This document shows positions 6,901 through 20,097 of a stretch of DNA of 64,000 nt, in pieces; the first letter of the stretch is position 1, and every line of letters starts with the position of its first letter. The notes under the pieces were generated by a model. That model did no database searches and was not told the origin of the DNA. It worked only from the letters and a program-made list of their open reading frames with translations. The position numbers and the translations under genes were made by a program. Location: assembly GCA_914767715.1 (NCBI GenBank), contig OU612067.1, forward strand, positions 24,216,162 through 24,280,161, in the 5' to 3' direction. The DNA comes from Membranipora membranacea (taxonomy: Eukaryota; Bryozoa; Gymnolaemata; Cheilostomatida; Membraniporidae).

Positions 6901-7125
6901 ATGATTTAACCCAAAGCGGTTGTCTTTTTGTGGCATTCTTGAATTGGCATAACCTGACTAAGAGGGTTGCCACTTGCCTTGCTTATTTGTAATGTGGTAT
7001 ATTCTTGCAAATGTTTATTTATACCTTGTACTTATACTATGAGTCATTGGTGTGCTTTGGTGATACTTGAACCAATAAACATAGTCTTCATTATAAACTT
7101 CACAAACAGGATTGATTGATGAATT
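6825..7125 (+). repeat. Split direct repeat B2, 3' end of element 1
   Basis: A 301-bp match to B1 (5801-6101), overlapping the last two minisatellite units. It ends GATTGATGAATT followed by six A and then the satellite sequence TCTATT. It contains AATAAA at 7074-7079. Confidence 0.88.
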
Positions 7126-7840
7126 AAAAAATCTATTTTTTGATCTGAGCGAAAAAAAAGCGTCATACCCACCCTTGGTATTATTTTGAAAATTTCAAGT
7201 CAGCTTAATTACCGCCCTATTAATCCGAAGATTCCAATATTCTGGATTTTGAATAAGGCCGATAAGAGCTTGAACTGGTTGGAGTTTGATAAAGATTCGA
7301 GAGAGTTTTAATTTTTGATGTTGCCGTATGGCATGTTTTATTTTAGCAAAAGTGACCCTAATTAAAACGGACGCTGACGGAGAATGAAAAGCCGCAGAGG
7401 CATACGGTTTGCTGATTCGAGATAAGCAGGAGTTGCTCCTCCTCATGAGGTGAGTTAGAGGCAAATCTATTTTTTGATCTGAGCGAAAAAAAAGCGTGAT
7501 ACCCACCCTTGGTATTATTTTGAAGGTTTCAAGTCAGCTTAATTACCGCCCTATTAATCCGAGGATTCCAATATTCTGGATTTTGAATAAGGCCGATAAG
7601 AGCTTGAACTGGTTGGAGTTTGATAAAGATTCGAGAGAGTTTTAATTTTTGATGTTGCCGTATGGCATGTTTTTTTTTAGCAAAAGTGACCCTAATTAAA
7701 ACGGACGCTGACGGAGAATTAAAAGCCGCAGAGGCAAACGGTTCGCTGATTCGAGATAAGCAGGAGTTGCTCCTCCTCATGAGGTGAGTTAGAAGCAAAT
7801 CTAATTTTTGATCTGAGCGAAAAAAAAGCGTGATACCCAC

Positions 7841-10800
7841 CCTTGGTATTATTTTGAAAATTTCAAGTCAGCTTAATTACCGCCCTATTAATCCTAGGAT
7901 TCCAATATTCTGGATTTTGAATAAGGCCGATAAGAGCTTGAACTGGTTGGAATTTGATAAAGATTCGAGAGAGTTTTAATTTTTGATGTTGCCGTATGGC
8001 ATGTTTTATTTTAGCAAAAGTGACCCTAATTAAAACGGACGCTGACGGAGAATGAAAAGCCGCAGAGGCAAACGGTTTGCTGATTCAAGATAAGCAGGAG
8101 TTGCTCCTCCTCATGAGGTGAGTTAGAAGCAAATCTATTTTTTGATCTGAGCGAAAAAAAAGCGTGATACCCACCCTTGGTATTATTTTGAAAATTTTAA
8201 GTCAGCTTAATTACCGCCCTATTAATCCGAGGATTCCAATATTCTGGATTTTGAATAAGGCCGATAAGAGCTTGAACTGGTTGGAGTTTGATAAATATTC
8301 GAGAGAGTTTTAATTTTTGATGTTGCCGTATGGCATGTTTTATTTTAGCAAAATTGACCCTAATTAAAACGGACGCTGACGGAGAATGAAAAGCCGCAGA
8401 GGCATACAGTTTGCTGATTCGAGATAAGCAGGAGTTGCTCCTCCTCATGAGGTGAGTTAGAGGCAAATCTATTTTTTGATCTGAGCGAAAAAAGCGTGAT
8501 ACCCACCCTTGGTATTATTTTGAAAATTTCAAGTCAGCTTAATTACCGCCCTATTAATCCGAGGATTCCAATATTCTGGATTTTGAATAAGGCCGATAAG
8601 AGCTGGAACTGGTTGGAATTTGATAAAGATTCGAGAGAGTTTTAATTTTTGATGTTGCCGTATGGCATGTTTTTTTTTAGCAAAAGTGACCCTAATTAAA
8701 ACGGACGCTGACGGAGAATGAAAAGCCGCAGAGGCAAACGGTTTGCTGATTCGAGATAAGCAGGAGTTGCTCCTCCTCATGAGGTGAGTTAGAAGCAAAT
8801 CTATTTTTTGATCTGAGCGAAAAAAAAGCGTTATACCCACCCTTGGTATTATTTTGAAAATTTCAAGTCAGCTTAATTACCGCCCTATTAATCCGAGGAT
8901 TCCAATATTCTGGATTTTGAATAAGGCCGATAAGAGCTTGAACTGGTTGGAGTTTGTTAAAGATTCGAGAGAGTTTTAATTTTTGATGTTGCCGTATGGC
9001 ATGTTTTTTTTTAGCAAAAGTGACCCTAATTAAAACGGACGCTGACGGAAAATGAAAAGCCGCAGAGGCAAACGGTTTGCTGATTCGAGATAAGCAGGAG
9101 TTGCTCCTCCTCATGAGGTTAGTTAGAAGCAAATCTATTTTTTTGATCTGAGCGGAAAAAAAAAGCGTGATACCCACCCTTGGTATTATTTTGAAAATTT
9201 CAAGTCAGCTTCATTACCGCCCTATTAATTCGAGGATTCCAATATTCTGGATTTTGAATAAGGCCGATAAGAGCTTGAACTGGTTGGAGTTTGATAAAGA
9301 TTCGAGAGAGTTTTAATTTTTGATGTTGCCGTATGGCATGTTTTATTTTAGCAAAAGTGACCCTAATTAAAACGGACGCTGACAGAGAATGAAAAGCCGC
9401 AGAGGCAAACGGTTTGCTGATTCGAGATAAGCAGGAGTTGCTCCTCCTCACGAGGTGAGTTAGAAGCAAATCTATTTTTTGATCTGATCGAAAAAAAAGC
9501 GTGATACCCACCCTTGGTATTAATTTGAAAATTTCAAGTCAGCTTAATTACCGCCCTATTAATCCAGGGATTCCAATATTCTGGATTCTGAATAAGGCCG
9601 ATAAGAGCTTGAACTGGTTGGAGTTTGATAAAGATTCGAGAGAGTTTTAATTTTTGATGTTGCCGTATGGCATGTTTTTTTTGAGCAAAAGTGACCCTAA
9701 TTAAAACGGACGCTGACAGAGAATGAAACGCCGCAGAGGCAAACGGTTTGCTGATTCGAGATAAGCAGAAGTTGCTCCTCCTCATGAGGTGAGTTAGAAG
9801 CAAATCTATTTTTTGATCTGAGCGAAAAAAAAGCGTGATACCCACCCTTGGTATTATTTTGAAAATTTCAAGTCAGCTTAATTACCGCCCTATTAATCCT
9901 AGGATTCCAATATTCTGGATTTTGAATAAGGCCGATAAGAGCTTGAACTGGTTGGAATTTGATAAAGATTCGAGAGAGTTTTAATTTTTGATGTTGCCGT
10001 ATGGCATGTTTTATTTTAGCAAAAGTGACCCTAATTAAAACGGACGCTGACGGAGAATGAAAAGCCGCAGAGGCAAACGGTTTGCTGATTCAAGATAAGC
10101 AGGAGTTGCTCCTCCTCATGAGGTGAGTTAGAAGCAAATCTATTTTTTGATCTGAGCGAAAAAAAAGCGTGATACCCACCCTTGGTATTATTTTGAAAAT
10201 TTTAAGTCAGCTTAATTACCGCCCTATTAATCCGAGGATTCCAATATTCTGGATTTTGAATAAGGCCGATAAGAGCTTGAACTGGTTGGAGTTTGATAAA
10301 TATTCGAGAGAGTTTTAATTTTTGATGTTGCCGTATGGCATGTTTTATTTTAGCAAAATTGACCCTAATTAAAACGGACGCTGACGGAGAATGAAAAGCC
10401 GCAGAGGCATACAGTTTGCTGATTCGAGATAAGCAGGAGTTGCTCCTCCTCATGAGGTGAGTTAGAGGCAAATCTATTTTTTGATCTGAGCGAAAAAAGC
10501 GTGATACCCACCCTTGGTATTATTTTGAAAATTTCAAGTCAGCTTAATTACCGCCCTATTAATCCGAGGATTCCAATATTCTGGATTTTGAATAAGGCCG
10601 ATAAGAGCTGGAACTGGTTGGAATTTGATAAAGATTCGAGAGAGTTTTAATTTTTGATGTTGCCGTATGGCATGTTTTTTTTTAGCAAAAGTGACCCTAA
10701 TTAAAACGGACGCTGACGGAGAATGAAAAGCCGCAGAGGCAAACGGTTTGCTGATTCGAGATAAGCAGGAGTTGCTCCTCCTCATGAGGTGAGTTAGAAG

Positions 10801-11850
10801 CAAATCTATTTTTTGATCTGAGCGAAAAAAAAGCGTTATACCCACCCTTGGTATTATTTTGAAAATTTCAAGTCAGCTTAATTACCGCCCTATTAATCCG
10901 AGGATTCCAATATTCTGGATTTTGAATAAGGCCGATAAGAGCTTGAACTGGTTGGAGTTTGTTAAAGATTCGAGAGAGTTTTAATTTTTGATGTTGCCGT
11001 ATGGCATGTTTTTTTTTAGCAAAAGTGACCCTAATTAAAACGGACGCTGACGGAAAATGAAAAGCCGCAGAGGCAAACGGTTTGCTGATTCGAGATAAGC
11101 AGGAGTTGCTCCTCCTCATGAGGTTAGTTAGAAGCAAATCTATTTTTTTGATCTGAGCGGAAAAAAAAAGCGTGATACCCACCCTTGGTATTATTTTGAA
11201 AATTTCAAGTCAGCTTCATTACCGCCCTATTAATTCGAGGATTCCAATATTCTGGATTTTGAATAAGGCCGATAAGAGCTTGAACTGGTTGGAGTTTGAT
11301 AAAGATTCGAGAGAGTTTTAATTTTTGATGTTGCCGTATGGCATGTTTTATTTTAGCAAAAGTGACCCTAATTAAAACGGACGCTGACAGAGAATGAAAA
11401 GCCGCAGAGGCAAACGGTTTGCTGATTCGAGATAAGCAGGAGTTGCTCCTCCTCACGAGGTGAGTTAGAAGCAAATCTATTTTTTGATCTGATCGAAAAA
11501 AAAGCGTGATACCCACCCTTGGTATTAATTTGAAAATTTCAAGTCAGCTTAATTACCGCCCTATTAATCCAGGGATTCCAATATTCTGGATTCTGAATAA
11601 GGCCGATAAGAGCTTGAACTGGTTGGAGTTTGATAAAGATTCGAGAGAGTTTTAATTTTTGATGTTGCCGTATGGCATGTTTTTTTTGAGCAAAAGTGAC
11701 CCTAATTAAAACGGACGCTGACAGAGAATGAAACGCCGCAGAGGCAAACGGTTTGCTGATTCGAGATTTGCAGGAGTTGCTCCTCCTCATGAGGTGAGTT
11801 AGAAGCAAATCTATTTTTTGATCTGAGCGAAAAAAAAGCGTGATACCCAC
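7841..11850. repeat. Higher-order repeat: six-monomer block duplicated at 2005 bp
   Basis: Units at 7841-9845 recur in the same order and with the same private variants at 9846-11850. Examples are the TCAAGATAAG change, the short A-run GAGCGAAAAAAGCG, AGCTGGAACTGG, TTTGTTAAAG and TCACGAGGTGAG. A third, incomplete set follows between about 11873 and 13520 with some units missing. This indicates recent block duplication by unequal exchange. Confidence 0.85.
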
Positions 11851-13859
11851 CCTTGGTATTATTTTGAAGGTTTCAAGTCAGCTTAATTACCGCCCTATTA
11901 ATCCGAGGATTCCAATATTCTGGATTTTGAATGAGGCCGATAAGAGCTTGAACTGGTTGGAGTTTGATAAATATTCGAGAGAGTTTTAATTTTTGATGTT
12001 GCCGTATGGCATGTTTTTTTTTAGCAAAAGTGACCCTAATTAAAACGGACGCTGACGGAGAATTAAAAGCCGCAGAGGCAAACGGTTCGCTGATTCGAGA
12101 TAAGCAGGAGTTGCTCCTCCTCATGAGGTGAGTTAGAAGCAAATCTATTTTTTGATCTGAGCGAAAAAAAAGCGTGATACCCACCCTTGGTATTATTTTG
12201 AAAATTTCAAGTCAGCTTAATTACCGCCCTATTAATCCGAGGATTCCAATATTCTGGATTTTGAATAAGGCCGATAAGAGCTTGAACTGGTTGGAGTTTG
12301 ATAAAGATTCGAGAGAGTTTTAATTTTTGATGTTGCCGTATGGCAAGTTTTATTTTAGCAAAATTGACCCTAATTAAAACGGACGCTGACGGAGAATGAA
12401 AAGCCGCAGAGGCATACAGTTTGCTGATTCGAGATAAGCAGGAGTTGCTCCTCCTCATGAGGTGAGTTAGAAGCAAATCTATTTTTTGATCTGAGCGAAA
12501 AAAGCGTGATACCCACCCTTGGTATTATTTTGAAAATTTTAAGTCAGCTTCATTACCGCCCTATTAATCCGAGGATTCCAATATTCTGGATTTTGAATAA
12601 GGCCGATAAGAGCTTGAACTGGTTGGAGTTTGATAAAGATTCGAGAGAGTTTTAATTTTTGATGTTGCCGTATGGCATGTTTTTTTTTAGCAAAAGTGAC
12701 CCTAATTAAAACGGACGCTGACGGAAAATGAAAAGCCGCAGAGGCAAACGGTTTGCTGATTCGAGATAAGCAGGAGTTGCTCCTCCTCATGAGGTTAGTT
12801 AGAAGCAAATCTATTTTTTTGATCTGAGCGAAAAAAAAAAGCGTGATACCCACCCTTGGTATTATTTTGAAAATTTCAAGTCAGCTTCATTACCGCCCTA
12901 TTAATTCGAGGATTCCAATATTCTGGATTTTGAATAAGGCCGATAAGAGCTTGAACTGGTTGGAGTTTGATAAAGATTCGAGAGATTTTTAATTTTTGAT
13001 GTTGCCGTATGGCATGTTTTATTTCAGCAAAAGTGACCCTAATTAAAACGGACGCTGACAGAGAATGAAAAGCCGCAGAGGCAAACGGTTTGCTGATTCG
13101 AGATAAGCAGGAGTTGCTCCTCCTCACGAGGTGAGTTAGAAGCAAATCTATTTTTTGATCTGATCGAAAAAAAAGCGTGATACCCACCCTTGGTATTAAT
13201 TTGAAAATTTCAAGTCAGCTTAATTACCGCCCTATTAATCCAGGGATTCCAATATTCTGGATTCTGAATAAGGCCGATAAGAGCTTGAACTGGTTGGAGT
13301 TTGATAAAGATTCGAGAGAGTTTTAATTTTTGATGTTGCCGTATGGCATGTTTTTTTTAGCAAAAGTGACCCTAATTAAAACGGACGCTGACGGAGAATG
13401 AAAAGCCGCAGAGGCAAACGGTTTGCTGATTCGAGATAAGCAGGAGTTGCTCCTCCTCATGAGGTGGGTTAGAAGCAAATCTATTTTTTGATCTGAGCGA
13501 AAAAAAAGCGTGATACCCACCCTTGGTATTATTTTGAAAATTTCAAGTCAGCTTAATTACCGCCCTATTAATCCGAGGATTCCAATATTCTGGATTTTGA
13601 ATAAGGCCGATAAGAGCTTGAACTGGTTGGAATTTGATAAAGATTCGAGAGAGTTTTAATTTTTGATGTTGCCGTATGGCATGTTTTATTTTAGCAAAAG
13701 TGACCCTAATTAAAACGGACGCTGACGGAGAATGAAAAGCCGCAGAGGCAAACGGTTTGCTGATTCGAGATAACCAGGAGTTGCTCCTCCTCATGAGGTG
13801 AGTTAGAAGCAAATCTATTTTTTGATCTGAGCGAAAAAAAAGCGTGATACCCACCCTTG

Positions 13860-16800
13860 GTATTATTTTGAAAATTTTAAGTCAGCTTAATTACCGCCCT
13901 ATTAATCCGAGGATTCCAATATTCTGGATTTTGAATAAGGCCGATAAGAGCTTGAACTGGTTGGAGTTTGATAAAGATTCGAGAGAGTTTTAATTTTTGA
14001 TGTTGCCGTATGGCATGTTTTATTTTAGCAAAATTGACCCTAATTAAAACGGACGCTGACGGAGAATGAAAAGCCGCAGAGGCATACAGTTTTCTGATTC
14101 GAGATAAGCAGGAGATGCTCCTCCTCATGAGGTGAGTTAGAGGCAAATCTATTTTTTGATCTGAGCGAAAAAAAGCGTGATACCCACCCTTGGTATTATT
14201 TTGAAATTTCAAGTCAGCTTAATTACCGCCCTATTAATCCGAGGATTCCAATATTCTGGATTCTGAATAAGGCCGATAAGAGCTTGAACTGGTTGGAGTT
14301 TGATAAAGATTCGAGAGAGTTTTAATTTTTGATGTTGCCGTATGGCATGTTTTTTTTTAGCAAAAGTGACCCTAATTAAAACGGACGCTGACGGAGAATG
14401 AAAAGCCGCAGAGGCAAACGGTTTGCTGATTCGAGATAAGCAGGAGTTACTCCTCCTCATGAGGTGAGTTAGAAGCAAATCTATTTTTTGATCTGAGCGA
14501 AAAAAAAGCGTGATACCCACCCTTGGTATTATTTTGAAAGTTTCAAGTCAGCTTAATTACCGCCCTATTAATCCGAGGATTCCGATATTCTGGATTTTGA
14601 ATAAGGCCGATAACAGCTTGAACTGGTTGGAGTTTGATAAAGATTCGAGAGATTTTTAATTTTTTATGTTGCCGTATGGCATGTTTTTTTTTAGCAAAAG
14701 TGACCCTAATTAAAATGGACGCTGACGGAGAATGAAAAGCCGCAGAGGCACACGGTTCGCTGATTCGAGACAAGCAGGAGTTGCTCCTCCTCATGATGTG
14801 AGTTAGAAGCAAATCTATTTTTTGATCTGAGCGAAAAAAAGCGTGATACCCACCCTTGGTATTATTTTGAAAATTTCAAGTCAGCTTAATTACCGCCCTG
14901 TTAATCCGAGGATTCCAATATTCTGGATTCTGAATAAGGCCGATAAGAGCTTGAACTGGTTGGAGTTTGATAAAGATTCGAGAGAGTTTTAATTTTTGAT
15001 GTTGCCGTATGGCATGTTTTTTTTTAGCAAAAGTGACCCTAATTAAAACGGACGCTGACGGAGAATGAAAAGCCGCAGAGGCAAACGGTTTGCTGATTCG
15101 AGATAAGCAGGAGTTGCTCCTCCTCATGAGGTGAGTTAGAAGCAGATCTATTTTTTGATCTGAGCGAAAAAAAGCGTGATACCCACCCTTGGTATTATTT
15201 TGAAAATTTCAAGTCAGCTTAATTACCGCCCTATTAATCCGAGGATTCCAATATTCTGGATTCTGAATAAGGCCGATAAGAGCTTGATCTGGTTGGAGTT
15301 TGATAAAGATTCGAGAGAGTTTTAATTTGTGATGTTGCCGTATGGCATGTTTTTTTTTAGCAAAAGTGACCCTAATTAAAACGGACGCTGACGGAGAATG
15401 AAAAGCCGCAGAGGCAAACGGTTTGCTGATTCGAAATAAGCAGGAGTTGCTCCTCCTCATGAGGTGAGTTAGAAGCAGATCTATTTTTTGATCTGAGCGA
15501 AAAAAAGCGTGATACCCATCCTTGGTATTATTTTGAAAATTTCAAGTCAGCTTAATTACCGCCCTATTAATCCGAGGATTCCAATATTCTGGATTCTGAA
15601 TAGGGCCGATAAGAGCTTGAACTGGTTGGAGTTTGATAAAGATTCGAGAGAGTTTTAATTTTTGATGTTGCCGTATGGCATGTTTTATTTTAGCAAAAGT
15701 GACCCTAATTAAAACGGACGCTGACGGAGAATGAAAAGCCGCAGAGGCATACGGTTTGCTGATTCGAGATAAGCAGGAGTTGCTCCTCCTCATGAGGTGA
15801 GTTAGAGGCAAATCTATTTTTTGATCTGAGCGAAAAAAAAGCGTGATACCCACCCTTGGTATTAATTTGAAAATTTCAAGTCAGCTTAATTACCGCCCTA
15901 TTAATCCGAGGATTCCAATATTCTGGATTCTGAATAAGGCCGATAAGAGCTCGAACTGGTTGGAGTTTGATAAAGATTCGAGAGAGTTTTAATTTTTGAT
16001 GTTGCCGTATGGCATGTTTTTTTTTAGCAAAAGTGACCTTAATTAAAACGGACGCTGACGGAGAATGAAAAGCCGCAGAGGCAAACGGTTTGCTGATTCG
16101 AGATAACCAGGAGTTGCTCCTCCTCATGAGGTGAGTTAGAAGCAGATCTATTTTTTGATCTGAGCGAAAAAAAGCGTGATACCCACCCTTGGTATTATTT
16201 TGAAAATTTCAAGTCAGCTTAATTACCGCCCTATTAATCCGAGGATTCCAATATTCTGGATTCTGAATAAGGCCGATAAGAGCTTGAACTGGTTGGAGTT
16301 TGATAAAGATTCGAGAGAGTTATAATTTTTGATGTTGCCGTATGGCATGTTTTATTTTAGCAAAAGTGACCCTAATTAAAACGGACGCTGACGGAGAATG
16401 AAAAGCCGCAGAGGCAAACGGTTTGCTGATTCGAGATAAGCAGGAGTTGCTCCTCCTCACGAGGTGAGTTAGAAGCAAATCTATTTTTTGATCTGATCGA
16501 AAAAAAAGCGTGATACCCACCCTTGGTATTAATTTGAAAATTTCAAGTCAGCTTAATTACCGCCCTATTAATCCAGGGATTCCAATATTCTGGATTCTGA
16601 ATAAGGCCGATAAGAGCTTGAACTGGTTGGAGTTTGATAAAGATTCGAGAGAGTTTTAATTTTTGATGTTGCCGTATGGCATGTTTTTTTTAGCAAAAGT
16701 GACCCTAATTAAAACGGACGCTGACGGAGAATGAAAAGCCGCAGAGGCAAACGGTTTGCTGATTCGAGATAAGCAGGAGTTGCTCCTCCTCATGAGGTGG

Positions 16801-19800
16801 GTTAGAAGCAAATCTATTTTTTGATCTGAGCGAAAAAAAAGCGTGATACCCACCCTTGGTATTATTTTGAAAATTTCAAGTCAGCTTAATTACCGCCCTA
16901 TTAATCCGAGGATTCCAATATTCTGGATTTTGAATAAGGCCGATAAGAGCTTGAACTGGTTGGAGTTTGATAAAGATTCGAGAGAGTTTTAATTTTTGAT
17001 GTTGCCGTATGGCATGTTTTATTTTAGCAAAAGTGACCCTAATTAAAACGGACGCTGACGGAGAATGAAAAGCCGCAGAGGCATACGGTTTGCTGATTCG
17101 AGATAAGCAGGAGTTGCTCCTCCTCATGAGGTGAGTTAGAGTCAAATCTATTTTTTGATCTGAGCGAAAAAAAAGCGTGATACCCATCCTTGGTATTATT
17201 TTAAAAATTTCAAGTCAGCTTAATTACCGTCCTATTAATCCTAGGATTCCAATATTCTGGATTTTGAATAAGGCCGATAAGAGCTTGAACTGGTTGGAAT
17301 TTGATAAAGATTCGAGAGAGTTTTAATTTTTGATGTTGCCGTATGGCATGTTTTATTTTAGCAAAAGTGACCCAAATTAAAACGGACGCTGACGGAGAAT
17401 GAAAAGCCGCAGAGGCAAACGGTTTGCTGATTCGAGATAAGCAGGAGTTGCTCCTCCTCATGAGGTGAGTTAGAAGCAAATCTATTTTTTGATCTGAGCG
17501 AAAAAAAAGCGTGATACCCACCCTTGGTATTATTTTGAAAATTTTAAGTCAGCTTAATTACCGCCCTATTAATCCGAGGATTCCAATATTCTGGATTTTG
17601 AATAAGGCCGATAAGAGCTTGAACTGGTTGGAGTTTGATAAAGATTCGAGAGAGTTTTAATTTTTGATGTTGCCGTATGGCATGTTTTATTTTAGCAAAA
17701 TTGACCCTAATTAAAACGGACGCTGACGGAGAATGAAAAGCCGCAGAGGCATACAGTTTTCTGATTCGAGATAAGCAGGAGATGCTCCTCCTCATGAGGT
17801 GAGTTAGAGGCAAATCTATTTTTTGATCTGAGCGAAAAAAAGCGTGATACCCACCCTTGGTATTATTTTGAAATTTCAAGTCAGCTTAATTACCGCCCTA
17901 TTAATCCGAGGATTCCAATATTCTGGATTCTGAATAAGGCCGATAAGAGCTTGAACTGGTTGGAGTTTGATAAAGATTCGAGAGAGTTTTAATTTTTGAT
18001 GTTGCCGTATGGCATGTTTTTTTTTAGCAAAAGTGACCCTAATTAAAACGGACGCTGACGGAGAATGAAAAGCCGCAGAGGCAAACGGTTTGCTGATTCG
18101 AGATAAGCAGGAGTTACTCCTCCTCATGAGGTGAGTTAGAAGCAAATCTATTTTTTGATCTGAGCGAAAATAAAGCGTGATACCCACCCTTGGTATTATT
18201 TTGAAAGTTTCAAGTCAGCTTAATTACCGCCCTATTAATCCGAGGATTCCGATATTCTGGATTTTGAATAAGGCCGATAACAGCTTGAACTGGTTGGAGT
18301 TTGATAAAGATTCGAGAGATTTTTAATTTTTTATGTTGCCGTATGGCATGTTTTTTTTTAGCAAAAGTGACCCTAATTAAAACGGACGCTGACGGAGAAT
18401 GAAAAGCCGCAGAGGCACACGGTTCGCTGATTCGAGACAAGCAGGAGTTGCTCCTCCTCATGATGTGAGTTAGAAGCAAATCTATTTTTTGATCTGAGCG
18501 AAAAAAAGCGTGATACCCACCCTTGGTATTATTTTGAAAATTTCAAGTCAGCTTAATTACCGCCCTGTTAATCCGAGGATTCCAATATTCTGGATTCTGA
18601 ATAAGGCCGATAAGAGCTTGAACTGGTTGGAGTTTGATAAAGATTCGAGAGAGTTTTAATTTTTGATGTTGCCGTATGGCATGTTTTTTTTTAGCAAAAG
18701 TGACCCTAATTAAAACGGACGCTGACGGAGAATGAAAAGCCGCAGAGGCAAACGGTTTGCTGATTCGAGATAAGCAGGAGTTGCTCCTCCTCATGAGGTG
18801 AGTTAGAAGCAGATCTATTTTTTGATCTGAGCGAAAAAAAGCGTGATACCCACCCTTGGTATTATTTTGAAAATTTCAAGTCAGCTTAATTACCGCCCTA
18901 TTAATCCGAGGATTCCAATATTCTGGATTCTGAATAAGGCCGATAAGAGCTTGATCTGGTTGGAGTTTGATAAAGATTCGAGAGAGTTTTAATTTGTGAT
19001 GTTGCCGTATGGCATGTTTTTTTTTAGCAAAAGTGACCCTAATTAAAACGGACGCTGACGGAGAATGAAAAGCCGCAGAGGCAAACGGTTTGCTGATTCG
19101 AAATAAGCAGGAGTTGCTCCTCCTCATGAGGTGAGTTAGAAGCAGATCTATTTTTTGATCTGAGCGAAAAAAAGCGTGATACCCATCCTTGGTATTATTT
19201 TGAAAATTTCAAGTCAGCTTAATTACCGCCCTATTAATCCGAGGATTCCAATATTCTGGATTCTGAATAGGGCCGATAAGAGCTTGAACTGGTTGGAGTT
19301 TGATAAAGATTCGAGAGAGTTTTAATTTTTGATGTTGCCGTATGGCATGTTTTATTTTAGCAAAAGTGACCCTAATTAAAACGGACGCTGACGGAGAATG
19401 AAAAGCCGCAGAGGCATACGGTTTGCTGATTCGAGATAAGCAGGAGTTGCTCCTCCTCATGAGGTGAGTTAGAGGCAAATCTATTTTTTGATCTGAGCGA
19501 AAAAAAAGCGTGATACCCACCCTTGGTATTATTTTGAAAATTTCAAGTCAGCTTAATTACCGCCCTATTAATCCGAGGATTCCAATATTCTGGATTCTGA
19601 ATAAGGCCGATAAGAGCTCGAACTGGTTGGAGTTTGATAAAGATTCGAGAGAGTTTTAATTTTTGATGTTGCCGTATGGCATGTTTTTTTTTAGCAAAAG
19701 TGACCTTAATTAAAACGGACGCTGACGGAGAATGAAAAGCCGCAGAGGCAAACGGTTTGCTGATTCGAGATAACCAGGAGTTGCTCCTCCTCATGAGGTG

Positions 19801-20097
19801 AGTTAGAAGCAGATCTATTTTTTGATCTGAGCGAAAAAAAGCGTGATACCCACCCTTGGTATTATTTTGAAAATTTCAAGTCAGCTTAATTACCGCCCTA
19901 TTAATCCGAGGATTCCAATATTCGGGATTCTGAATAAGGCCGATAAGAGCTTGAACTGGTTGGAGTTTGATAAAGATTCGAGAGAGTTATAATTTTTGAT
20001 GTTGCCGTATGGCATGTTTTATTTTAGCAAAAGTGACCCTAATTAAAACGGACGCTGACGGAGAATGAAAAGCCGCAGAGGCAAACGGTTTGCTGAT
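13860..20097. repeat. Higher-order repeat: block repeated at 3667 bp (11 monomers)
   Basis: The block at about 13860-16430 recurs at about 17527-20097 with shared rare variants: GAGATGCTCC, the Lys-type unit with CCGATATTC and TAACAGC, GTTAATCCGAGG, GCTTGATCTGG, and GAATAGGGCC. A smaller piece (about 13100-13540, with CCAGGGATTCC and GAGGTGGGTT) recurs at about 16430-16875 with a 3333-bp shift, so more than one exchange event is recorded. Confidence 0.82.

Larger units (their letters stand above)
2326..7130 (+). mobile_element. Element 1: YR retrotransposon of PAT/Ngaro type with split direct repeats
   Basis: A 4.8 kb insertion in the satellite. Order: A1 (2329-2561), Gag tail (2567-2680), untranslated stretch, RT-RNase H (open from 2913 to 4580), YR (4593-5483), hairpin region, B1 (5801-6101), A2 (6109-6341), spacer (6342-6524), tandem repeat, B2 (6825-7125). 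A1/A2 (233 bp) and B1/B2 (301 bp) look identical by eye. The order A1-ORFs-B1-A2-B2 is the split direct repeat architecture known for PAT and Ngaro elements, unlike LTRs or the inverted repeats of DIRS-1. There is no DDE integrase; a tyrosine recombinase takes its place. No adenine methyltransferase domain was recognised, which favours Ngaro over DIRS/PAT. No target-site duplication is apparent. Most of Gag is missing, so the copy is probably not autonomous although RT-RH and YR are open. Subfamily assignment is inference. Confidence 0.87.
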
